Origin: Pseudomonas sp. UBA6562
Lineage (GTDB): Bacteria > Pseudomonadota > Gammaproteobacteria > Pseudomonadales > Pseudomonadaceae
Reading direction: 5' to 3'
Length of the DNA: 64,000 nucleotides
Assembly: GCF_002434265.1 (NCBI RefSeq)
Contig: NZ_DJJS01000007.1
Span: 769,652-833,651 of the forward strand
A model generated the notes under the pieces. That model searched no databases and was not told the origin of the DNA. It saw only the letters and a program-made list of their open reading frames with translations. The translations under genes were made by a program, and so were the position numbers. Numbering within the stretch: position 1 is the stretch's first letter; the number at the start of each line of letters is the position of its first letter. Below are positions 1 through 7,303 of the stretch, one piece after another.

Positions 1-1
1 G

Positions 2-355
2 GGCGACACCTTGACCGTGCTACACAACAAGGCCGCCAACCTGGGCGTCGCGGTGGGCTTCAACACGCAGACGCTGCCGGTGTTCTCGTTGTGGAAGAAC
101 ACCGACACGCAAGGCCAGGGTTATGTCACCGGGCTGGAGCCGGGTACGAGCTTCTCGTACAACCGCCGCTATCAGCGGCCGCTGAATCTGGTGCCCACGA
201 TCGGGCCGAAGGAGCAGCGGCAGTTCCGCATCAGCTACAGCTTGCTGGCGGACAAAACTGCCGTGGACCAGGCCCTCAAGCAGATAAGCAATATTCAGAA
301 AGGCCGCGAAACGCAGGTGCGACCGACACCCTTGGTCGACCTGAACGACCAGTGA
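2..355 (+). CDS. DUF4432-like aldose 1-epimerase family protein, 3' part
   Basis: The reading frame is open from the first complete codon of the window, so the 5' part lies outside; the first in-frame alternative start (TTG at 11) is internal. The visible 117 residues resemble the C-terminal part of DUF4432 (galactose-mutarotase-like beta sandwich) proteins: a tract with LWKNTDTQGQGYVTGLEPG followed by SYNRRYQRPLNLVPTIGP, strand-rich segments and a polar C-terminal tail. Family members are cytoplasmic or periplasmic sugar-binding proteins of mostly unproven substrate. The assignment is by pattern recognition on a fragment, so the substrate is unknown. It converges on the MFS gene with an 11-bp gap. 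Confidence 0.6.
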   Translation, partial: GDTLTVLHNKAANLGVAVGFNTQTLPVFSLWKNTDTQGQGYVTGLEPGTSFSYNRRYQRPLNLVPTIGPKEQRQFRISYSLLADKTAVDQALKQISNIQKGRETQVRPTPLVDLNDQ

Positions 356-366
356 TCGTCCCGCGA

Positions 367-1917
367 TCAGACGTTTCGCCCTGATGCCGTTCCAGGCGTG
401 CTGTATGACGCAGCCGGGGACTCGGCTGCCGGCGGCTCATAGGGGGCCGCCTGTTCGCCTCGGCCCAGCAGCAGCCAGGTGGCGACGGCTACCCCCAAGG
501 TGACGCCGCTCAATATCAGCATCAGCGTATCGAAACCGTCGAGGTAGGCGACACGCAGCAACTGCGGATCGAATGCAGGGTCCAGCGTGCCCAGCGACAG
601 AAGCTGGGCTACCTCGCTGCTGCGCTGGCCAGGCATCAGGGGTTCGAGCCGGCCGGCCACCAGCACGCCGAGCAACGCGACGGCAGTCGCCAGCGCAATG
701 CCCTCACCTGCCACTCGCGTGGTATTGAAAATACCCGCAGCCATGCCGGCCCGCTCGCGAGGCACCACGCCAACGGCCAACCCATCCATCAGCCCCCACG
801 GAAGCGCCGTGCCCATACCGATCGTCAGCATCGTACCCACGAATCGTGGCCCCGCCTCGGTAGGCGTATGCGCCAGAAGATAAAGACCCACAGCGGCGAT
901 CGAAAAACCGACCGCACACAGCTTGCCTGCCCGGATCCATCGTGACAGCCAGGCCGCCAGTAGCGGCACGACCAGCATCGGCGCAGACAGGGCCAGCAGC
1001 AGCAAGCCACTGTCCGAAGGTGCGATGCCTTCGACACCCAAGCGAAACGTGAGCAGTACGATCAAGACGATATAGCAATAGCAGGTACCGATAGGCAGTA
1101 ACTGCACGCCTATGAACCGCGGGTACCTGAACAATGTCAGCTCGAGCATCGGTTGCTCGATATGCAGTTCGATCATCACGAACGCCGCCATGCTCAGCGC
1201 CGCACCCGCCAGGAGCCCAATGACCAAAGGCGTGCGCCAGCCAGTCTGGGGCGCAAGAACGATCGCTGCGGTGAGCAACACGAGCATGGCCGAGAAGCTG
1301 GCAGCGCCTGCCCAATCGAACGCGTATGCCTTGGGGGCGCGGGTCTCCCGCATCCAGACCACCGCCACCAGCAGCGAGACTGCCGCGAAGATTGCGGGGG
1401 TGGCAAAGATCGCACGCCAACCGAAATGCTCGAGTAACAGGCCGCCTGCGAGGGGGCCGAAGGCCAGCCCTATGCCAAAGGTGGTACCCAGCAGACTGAA
1501 CGCACGTGCCCGCGCCCGACCTTCGAACACCTGGGCCAGTGCCGCAGAACCGCTGGCCAGGGTGGCCGCAGCGGCAGCGCCTTGCACCGCCCTCAGCACG
1601 ATCAGCCAGCGCATGCTGGACACACCGGCAAGGGCGATGCTGACCGTTGCCAGCAGTGCCAACCCTGCGATGAACAGCCGCTTGCGGCCGTAGGCATCGG
1701 AGAGGGTGCCGGCGGCCATGAGCAGACTGCCAAAGCTGAGCATGAAAGCGTTGGTGACCCAGGGAAGCTGGGACGGCTCAGCGGCCAAGGCCCGACCGAT
1801 CGCAGGTGTGGCGACGGCGCCACCCGTGAAGCTCAATGGCAGCACCAGCGCCGCAAGGCAAATGGCGCACAGAACATGTAAACGTCCTCTTGGCGAGGCA
1901 CCTTGAGCGATCTGCAT
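367..1917 (-). CDS. MFS drug/solute exporter, DHA2 (14-TM) type
   Basis: This 516-aa protein is almost entirely hydrophobic with about 14 predicted membrane segments, the length and topology of DHA2 (EmrB/QacA) proton antiporters. The loop between TM2 and TM3 carries the MFS motif as GTLSDAYGRKR near residues 70-80, and TM5 has a motif-C-like run (LGTTFGIGLAFGPLAGG). It probably exports a drug or other small molecule in exchange for protons. Start ATG at 1917 is the first Met of the hydrophobic protein; the C-terminal 30 residues are hydrophilic. The divergent LysR gene begins about 110 bp away and is the likely regulator. The substrate cannot be read from the sequence. Confidence 0.85.
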   Translation of the reverse strand: MQIAQGASPRGRLHVLCAICLAALVLPLSFTGGAVATPAIGRALAAEPSQLPWVTNAFMLSFGSLLMAAGTLSDAYGRKRLFIAGLALLATVSIALAGVSSMRWLIVLRAVQGAAAAATLASGSAALAQVFEGRARARAFSLLGTTFGIGLAFGPLAGGLLLEHFGWRAIFATPAIFAAVSLLVAVVWMRETRAPKAYAFDWAGAASFSAMLVLLTAAIVLAPQTGWRTPLVIGLLAGAALSMAAFVMIELHIEQPMLELTLFRYPRFIGVQLLPIGTCYCYIVLIVLLTFRLGVEGIAPSDSGLLLLALSAPMLVVPLLAAWLSRWIRAGKLCAVGFSIAAVGLYLLAHTPTEAGPRFVGTMLTIGMGTALPWGLMDGLAVGVVPRERAGMAAGIFNTTRVAGEGIALATAVALLGVLVAGRLEPLMPGQRSSEVAQLLSLGTLDPAFDPQLLRVAYLDGFDTLMLILSGVTLGVAVATWLLLGRGEQAAPYEPPAAESPAASYSTPGTASGRNV

Positions 1918-2024
1918 GACGTGAATCCTTATGTTGCAAGATGGGCAACAGAATCTATAAGGTCCGCAATTGCGGAAAAACGCCCTGCCGCTCCACTGTC
2001 AACGGACGTAATGGATGTAATTCA

Positions 2025-2987
2025 ATGCAAAGTCTCAATGGCATCCTGGCGTTCGTGAGAACGGCCGAACTCCTGAGTTTCGTCAAGGCAGGCCGGGCCA
2101 TCGGCATTTCCGCCTCGGCTGTGGGCAAGAACGTTGCCCGCCTGGAGGCCTCGCTGAACGTACGGCTTTTCCAGCGCCACACCCGCAAAGTAAGCCTTAC
2201 CGACGAGGGCCAACTGTTCTACGAGCGCTGCCGGCCCATCCTCGACGACCTCGAAGATGCCCAAGCCATGCTGTCGCACGTCGCGCAGACGCCACGCGGT
2301 CGCTTGCGCATCAGCCTGCCGACCATCGGCTATCGCCTGGTCATGCCGCTGATGGCCGAGTTTCGCGACACCTACCCTGAAATCGAACTGGACATGGACT
2401 TCAGCGACCATCTGGTCGACCTGGTCGACGACCGTTTCGACGTGCTGGTGCGCAGCGGCGGGTTGACTGATTCCAAACCCATGTCGCGGCAGCTGGGACC
2501 GTTCCAGTTCGTGCTGTGTGCGTCGCCTGCCTACCTGGCGCGCAAGGGCTGGTCCCGCACGCCTGCCGAACTGACGTCGCACGACTGCTTGCTCTATCGC
2601 TTCGTGACGACGGGCAAGGTCATGCCCTGGGACCTGGCCGAAGGCGCCTCGCCTCGCTCCATCGTGCCCCCTGCGGCGATGACCCTGAACAACATGGAAG
2701 CGATCCTGATGGCGGCGCAAAACGGCCTGGGCATCGCCTACATGCCGGACTTTCTAGTGCGTGAATCAATGGCCGCCGGCTCGCTGCAAACGCTTCTGGA
2801 CGGGTGGACCACGGACGGAGGACAGTTCTGGGCCCAGTGGCGGCCTAGTCGGCACTTGTCGCCCAAGATACGCGTGTTCGTGGACTTCCTCTCGGAGCAT
2901 CTGTCGCGACGGCACCTCTCTCAAGCCACAGCGGGCCAGTCAGCTAGAGGTACAGCGGCGGGCAGGGCCTTGCAGGGAGAAGGCTAA
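2025..2987 (+). CDS. LysR-family transcriptional regulator
   Basis: A 320-aa protein with an N-terminal winged HTH (residues about 3-62: LSFVKAGRAIGISASAVGKN, then LEASLNVRLFQRHTRKVSLT) and a periplasmic-binding-like effector domain (from about residue 90). The open frame extends further upstream but the ATG at 2025 begins exactly at the conserved MQSLNGILAFVRTAE start of the HTH, so it is preferred. It is divergent from the DHA2 exporter across roughly 107 bp, the classic arrangement in which the LysR protein controls the neighbouring exporter and itself. The effector is unknown. The C-terminal 20 residues are low-complexity and extend past the usual fold. Confidence 0.88.
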   Translation: MQSLNGILAFVRTAELLSFVKAGRAIGISASAVGKNVARLEASLNVRLFQRHTRKVSLTDEGQLFYERCRPILDDLEDAQAMLSHVAQTPRGRLRISLPTIGYRLVMPLMAEFRDTYPEIELDMDFSDHLVDLVDDRFDVLVRSGGLTDSKPMSRQLGPFQFVLCASPAYLARKGWSRTPAELTSHDCLLYRFVTTGKVMPWDLAEGASPRSIVPPAAMTLNNMEAILMAAQNGLGIAYMPDFLVRESMAAGSLQTLLDGWTTDGGQFWAQWRPSRHLSPKIRVFVDFLSEHLSRRHLSQATAGQSARGTAAGRALQGEG

Positions 2988-3007
2988 AGCGATCCCGCCG
3001 AGCGGCC

Positions 3008-3050
3008 ATAAAAAAACCCGCGTTCGCCAACCCTGGCGAACGCGGGTTTT
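3008..3050. terminator. Bidirectional intrinsic terminator between lysR and gabP
   Basis: A 15-bp perfect stem (AACCCGCGTTCGCCA and its complement, 3015-3029 and 3034-3048) has an A tract on its left and a T tract on its right, so it can terminate both the rightward lysR transcript and the leftward gabP transcript. Confidence 0.9.
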
Positions 3051-3063
3051 CCATACCCTCAGA

Positions 3064-4476
3064 TCAAGCGCGCTTGGCGCTACGCATCTGATGGATGATG
3101 CCCATCACCACGACCACGGCCGCTGCAGCGCCGGTGGAGACCACCAGGATCTGGTAGTCGGGCATGAAGGCCATGACCACCAGACAAACCACGATGAAGG
3201 CGATCACCAGGTAGGTCAGCCACGGGAACAGCCACATCTTGAGCTGGATTTCCTTGCCTTCGGCGATCAGCTTGCGGCGCATGCGCAGCTGCGAGAAAGC
3301 GATCACCAGATACACCAGCAAGGCGATCATGCCGGTGGTGTTCATCAGGGTTTCCAACACGTCCTGCGGGCGCAAGGTCTCGCTGAAGTTGATCAGCGCG
3401 CAGAACACTGCGACCAGGCACGAGCCGATGATAGCCAGCACCGGCACCCCACTGTTGCCACGGGTGCGCTTGAACAACGCCGGCGCGTCGCCGCGCTTGG
3501 CCAGGGAGAAGAGCATGCGCGAAGCGGTGTAGTGGCCCGAGATCAGGCAGCTGCTCACCGAGGTCAGCACCACGAAGTTCATCAGCAGCTCGGCGTAGGG
3601 CACGCCCAGCAGCTCCAGGGTGCGGCGGTAGGCGCCATAGCCGGAGATGCCCAGGTGCGGGTCGTTCCACGGCACCAGGCAGACGATCAGGAAGATCGAG
3701 CCGACGTAGAACAGGCACACACGCCACACCACCGAGTTGGTGGCCTTGACGATCTGACGGGCCGGATCCTTGGATTCGGACGCTGCGATGGTGACGATTT
3801 CCGCACCGAGGAAGGCGAACATCACCCCCAGCAACGCACCGATGACCGTGGTGAAGCCATTGGGCATGAAGCCTTCGGCGGTCAGATGGGTGATGCCGCG
3901 CACCTCACCGAACTGCCAGATGTTCAACACCGCGGCGGTACAGACGATCAGGAAGCAACAGATCGCCACCACCTTGATCAACGCGAACCAGAACTCGAAC
4001 TCGCCGTAGTGCTTGACGTTGAAGAAGTTCACGGTGATCAGGATCAGCGTGGTCGCCAGCACGAACACGTTGACGCTCACGTCGGGGAAGAAGCCGTGCA
4101 GGATCTTGCCCGCCACGTAGGCTTCCCAGGCCATGAGGATCACCCAGTACCACCAGTACAGCCAGCCGATGGTGAAGCCTGCCCAACGGCCGATGGCGCG
4201 GTCGGCATAGGTGGAGAACGAACCGGTGTCGGGCGACGACGTGGCCATTTCGCCAAGCATGCGCATGATCAGCACGACCAGGATGCCGCCGGCCAGGTAG
4301 GCCAGTACCGAAGCGGGCCCGGCGCTGTGGATCACGCTGCCGGAACCGACGAACAAAGCGCCGCCGATGACGCCGGCGATCGACATCATGGTCAGGTGGC
4401 GCGGTTTGAGCGAAGCGCTGAGCTTGCTCTCGTTCTCCACGGTCGCGGAAGTGGTGGAGGTGGATGTTGCGTCCAT
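3064..4476 (-). CDS. gabP: Amino-acid permease, probable GABA permease GabP
   Basis: A 470-aa APC-superfamily permease with 12 predicted membrane spans. The N-terminal region has the family signature (MMSIAGVIGGALFVGSGSV), followed by PDTGSFSTYADRAIGRWAG and the tryptophan-rich WLYWWYWV, all very close to Escherichia coli GabP as I recall it, as are the inner loop FLGAEIVTIAASES and the C-terminal LLVYLVIAFSQLRMRRK. It would import gamma-aminobutyrate or a related amino acid with protons across the inner membrane. Start ATG at 4476. A MocR-type regulator (GabR relative) is divergent, but 650 bp away. Substrate choice among GABA, proline and asparagine is inferred from similarity only. Confidence 0.85.
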   Translation of the reverse strand: MDATSTSTTSATVENESKLSASLKPRHLTMMSIAGVIGGALFVGSGSVIHSAGPASVLAYLAGGILVVLIMRMLGEMATSSPDTGSFSTYADRAIGRWAGFTIGWLYWWYWVILMAWEAYVAGKILHGFFPDVSVNVFVLATTLILITVNFFNVKHYGEFEFWFALIKVVAICCFLIVCTAAVLNIWQFGEVRGITHLTAEGFMPNGFTTVIGALLGVMFAFLGAEIVTIAASESKDPARQIVKATNSVVWRVCLFYVGSIFLIVCLVPWNDPHLGISGYGAYRRTLELLGVPYAELLMNFVVLTSVSSCLISGHYTASRMLFSLAKRGDAPALFKRTRGNSGVPVLAIIGSCLVAVFCALINFSETLRPQDVLETLMNTTGMIALLVYLVIAFSQLRMRRKLIAEGKEIQLKMWLFPWLTYLVIAFIVVCLVVMAFMPDYQILVVSTGAAAAVVVVMGIIHQMRSAKRA

Positions 4477-4784
4477 CAGTGGTGTACCCCGTGCTTCTTT
4501 TTATCCAAGGAATTTGAGTGAGACCCCGATGGGCAGCGGCCTCACCTGTACAGCATGTGCAGACATCGAACCAAACGGGACGCGTCGGGTCAGACCACGG
4601 CATGCGTGGCAGCCTCTATCGGAAAACGAACGGTTTGCTCGGACGCGACCGTGCGCCCCGCTCCCGCTCCGCCTTGCCGAACCCCAGGTTCATTTCGTGC
4701 GGCAACGCCGCACACAGACGTTCAGGCCTTCCTTGGCAGCCTGCTGGCAGGTCGCCGGCATCGCCGGCAGCCCTACCAAAACGT

Positions 4785-5030
4785 AAAAAAGCCGAACGCC
4801 GGCTAGACTCCAGCGCGTTCGGCCTCCACCGGTTCGCCGCTCGGAGGCGGCGTCTGCCGGTTGTTGCTATGTTCGAGCGGCGGATGGGCATTGCCGCTGC
4901 TTCGGGCAGGGTCCACGCCCCTTCGACATTCGACTGCTCAACACCCTGGGCGAATGTCCGAAACAGGTCATTTCGGCCAGTGTGTGGCGCTATCTGATAC
5001 CTAATGTAAAAATGTCTGACACATTGAGCC
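4785..5030 (-). ncRNA. Candidate minus-strand small RNA or leader ending at an intrinsic terminator
   Basis: No convincing protein gene lies in the 4477-5127 gap. On the minus strand there is a clear Rho-independent terminator: stem GCCGAACGC / GCGTTCGGC (4815-4823 and 4791-4799) followed by six T residues (4785-4790). Its direction means something is transcribed leftward from the 4830-5030 interval. Frames there look unlike protein. AT-rich promoter-like DNA (reading TTTTTACATTAGGTATCAGAT on the minus strand) lies near 4995-5020. Size and 5' end are inferred; it could instead be the leader of gabP transcription. Confidence 0.35.
4791..4823 (-). terminator. Minus-strand intrinsic terminator in the gabP-mocR gap
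   Basis: A 9-bp perfect stem with a 15-nt loop is followed on the minus strand by TTTTTT. It faces away from any upstream minus-strand protein gene, which is why a small RNA is proposed here. Confidence 0.75.
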
Positions 5031-5059
5031 ATGCACAGCGCAGTGAAATCCGCACTGCA

Positions 5060-5084
5060 CTGTACAGGCCGTCGATGCTGTACA
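5060..5084 (+). promoter_or_regulatory. Direct CTGTACA repeats, probable MocR operator
   Basis: Two identical CTGTACA heptamers (5060-5066 and 5078-5084) are spaced 18 bp start to start, 44 bp upstream of the mocR ATG. Direct repeats close to their own gene are typical binding sites of GabR/PdxR-like MocR proteins. The role is inferred. Confidence 0.5.
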
Positions 5085-5127
5085 CCGCTCGCCACTCGGC
5101 ACGTCCGCACTCCCCCAAGGCCCCAAC

Positions 5128-6552
5128 ATGCTCGAACTACGTCCAGACTCCGCTACGCCGTTGGTCAACCAGATCATCGACGGCCTGCGCGAGCTGATCG
5201 ACGCGCACACCCTCAAACCGGGCGCCAAGGTGCCCTCGATCCGGGCGTTCGCGGCGACCTATTCGGTCAGCACCTTCACCGTGGTCGAGGCCTACGACCG
5301 CCTTGTGGCCCAGGGTGTGTTGATCAGCCGTGGCAACGCCGGCTTCTTCGTCAGCCGCGTCAGCGGCGAGCGCCTCGACGGCCCCACGCGCGACACCGAC
5401 GCCGCGCGCCCCTCGTTCAATGCCGAGTGGTATCTGCAACAGATCTTCGAAACCCGCCAGCTGCCGTTCAAACCCGGTTGCGGCTGGCTGCCCAACGACT
5501 GGATGTATGAAGACGGCCTGCGCCGCGGTCTGCGCCAGGTAGCTGGGAGCCCCCTGGAGCTGTCGGGTTATGGCGACCCCCTGGGGCTGCCGGAACTGCG
5601 CGCCGTGACCGCGCAGAACCTGCAACAGGAACTGTCGATCGTCGCCAACCCGGCGCAGCTGCTGCTCACCCACGGTGCCAGCCAGGCGCTGGACCTGGCC
5701 GTGCGCACGCTGGTCCGCCCAGGCGATGTGGTGCTGGTGGACGACCCTGGTTACCCCAACCTGATGAGCATCCTGCGCTTCCAGGGCGCCACGCTGGTCG
5801 GCGTGCCGCGCACGCCCAACGGCTACGACCTCGACCAGCTCGAACGGCTGCTGGCCGTGCACCGGCCCACGGCCTTCTTCACCCAGCCGCACCTGCACAG
5901 CCCGACGTGCTCGCGCACGCCGTTGGCGCAACTGCACCGGCTCCTGCAACTGGCCAGCCAGCACGGTTTCCGGCTGATCGAGAACAACCTCTACGCCGAC
6001 ATGATCGCCGAGCCGCAGCCCTGCCTGACCAGCCTCGACCACTTGCAGCAGGTGGTGTACGTGGGCAGCTATTCCAAGAGCATCTCGCCCAACGTGCGGG
6101 TGGGTTACCTGTTGGCCAACCCGCAGCTGATCCAGCAGCTGTTGACCCTGAAGATGCGCTCGGGGCTGACCACCTCGCAGGTGATGGAGCGCGTGGTCTA
6201 TGCCGCGATCATCGACGGGCGCTGGCGCAAGCACCTCAAGCGCTTGCGCCAGCGGTTGGCCCAGGCCCATCAAGACGTCGGCGCACGCCTGCAACGGCTG
6301 GGCTTCGAGCTGTTCGTCGAGTCCGACGAGGGCATGTACATCTGGACCCGCCACCCGCAATTGCCGGACAGCGCGGTGCTGCTCGACGAGGCGCTGAGCC
6401 AGGGCATGATGCTGGGCCCGGGGCAGCTGTTCATGGTCGACGCGCAGCCCACGGGCTGGATGCGTTTCAATGTGGCGTTCAGTACGGCGCCGCAGCTGTG
6501 GGAGCTGTTCGAAGGGTTAATGGCCAAGCATGTGCGCCTACCGGGGCGCTGA
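5128..6552 (+). CDS. MocR-type regulator (GntR HTH fused to a class I aminotransferase fold)
   Basis: A 474-aa protein: winged HTH of the GntR family at residues about 8-72 (VPSIRAFAATYSVSTFTVVEAYDRL), linker, then a fold-type I aminotransferase domain from about 110. The PLP lysine is recognisable as Lys317 in GSYSKSISPNVRVGY. The motif that normally reads ED(D)xxY reads ENNLYADM (285-292), so the Asp that pairs with the PLP pyridine nitrogen appears to be Asn286. It is divergent from gabP and may control it; the downstream gene is convergent. Start ATG 5128 begins at the conserved LELRPDSATPLVNQI. The effector is unknown. Confidence 0.87.
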   Translation: MLELRPDSATPLVNQIIDGLRELIDAHTLKPGAKVPSIRAFAATYSVSTFTVVEAYDRLVAQGVLISRGNAGFFVSRVSGERLDGPTRDTDAARPSFNAEWYLQQIFETRQLPFKPGCGWLPNDWMYEDGLRRGLRQVAGSPLELSGYGDPLGLPELRAVTAQNLQQELSIVANPAQLLLTHGASQALDLAVRTLVRPGDVVLVDDPGYPNLMSILRFQGATLVGVPRTPNGYDLDQLERLLAVHRPTAFFTQPHLHSPTCSRTPLAQLHRLLQLASQHGFRLIENNLYADMIAEPQPCLTSLDHLQQVVYVGSYSKSISPNVRVGYLLANPQLIQQLLTLKMRSGLTTSQVMERVVYAAIIDGRWRKHLKRLRQRLAQAHQDVGARLQRLGFELFVESDEGMYIWTRHPQLPDSAVLLDEALSQGMMLGPGQLFMVDAQPTGWMRFNVAFSTAPQLWELFEGLMAKHVRLPGR

Positions 6553-7038
6553 GGGCGCGGGTTCCTGCGAGCCGGCCAGTACCTCGGCGCGGGTCGTGAC
6601 GTGTCGCAGATGCTGGACCCACAAGGCCTGGCCCGTCTGCCCCGAGCGGTCCAGCCAGGAGCCGATGCTCAGGTCGGTGACCAGCGTCGGCGTCAACCCG
6701 GCATCGAACAAGGCAAAGCCTGCCGCCAGCAGACCGCTGTCGGCCCCTACTCCGCACACCAGCACGCGCTCGGGCGCCAGCTCGCGCAAGTAGTCCAGCG
6801 CCTCGGCCGGCAGGCCATAGCCATGCTTGACGAACACCCGATCCGCTTCGTGCAGGCTTTCGTCGCTACGCGCCGGGTGCCAGCCCGCCTGGCGCTGGAA
6901 AGGCGTGCGTGCCTCATCGTGCAAGGTCAGCGTCGCCAGCGTCAGCAACCGCGCCGAGAACGCCCGCACGCCATCGACCAGCCATTCGGGCGGTTCGAAA
7001 GTGGCCTGGACGTCATTGATCAGCAGCACCTGGCGCAT
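6538..7038 (-). CDS. Isochorismatase-like cysteine-hydrolase fold protein lacking the catalytic Cys
   Basis: A 166-aa alpha/beta protein resembling nicotinamidases and isochorismatases. The Asp (Asp9 in LLINDVQATF) and Lys (Lys71 in RVFVKHGYG) of the Asp-Lys-Cys triad are present, but the segment that should read GxxTDxCV reads GVGADSGLL, with Gly102 where the nucleophilic Cys belongs. It is therefore either a non-catalytic member, like true isochorismatases that lack the Cys, or has another role. The frame is open further upstream, but ATG 7038 starts exactly at the first beta strand. Its 3' end overlaps the convergent mocR gene by 15 bp. Confidence 0.75.
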   Translation of the reverse strand: MRQVLLINDVQATFEPPEWLVDGVRAFSARLLTLATLTLHDEARTPFQRQAGWHPARSDESLHEADRVFVKHGYGLPAEALDYLRELAPERVLVCGVGADSGLLAAGFALFDAGLTPTLVTDLSIGSWLDRSGQTGQALWVQHLRHVTTRAEVLAGSQEPAPSAPR

Positions 7039-7303
7039 GCGCCCTCCCCGTGCGACGGCAAAAAGCGCGCAGTATAGCCAGCCGGCGGCCGCCCCTGCAC
7101 GGTGCCAGAGCGATTTCGCCCAGGCTGCGCCTGCACCCATGAAACATTGTTCATGGACCTGCGATGCCCTGGCTGTGGGGCCCACGGCATTAGCCAAGGC
7201 CTGCGCACCGCCAGCGTCTTGAGCCCCAGGGGCGGCTTGCGTAGCATCCGCACGCTCGCGTCCCAGGCGCCGCCGCCCGCCAGCCCGCTATCCAGAGCCC
7301 GTC

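Noticed and set aside
2761..4521. Long plus-strand open frame (586 codons) opposite gabP, rich in His, Gln and Asp
   Set aside because: It is the antisense of a membrane-protein gene in GC-rich DNA; composition is His/Gln/Asp-rich without domains, and it has no plausible start.
4785..5030. Identity of the candidate RNA as RsmY/RsmZ, CrcZ or 6S RNA
   Set aside because: It lacks repeated GGA loops of Rsm RNAs and the multiple AAYAAYAA motifs of Crc RNAs, and the neighbouring genes are not those that flank the known loci.
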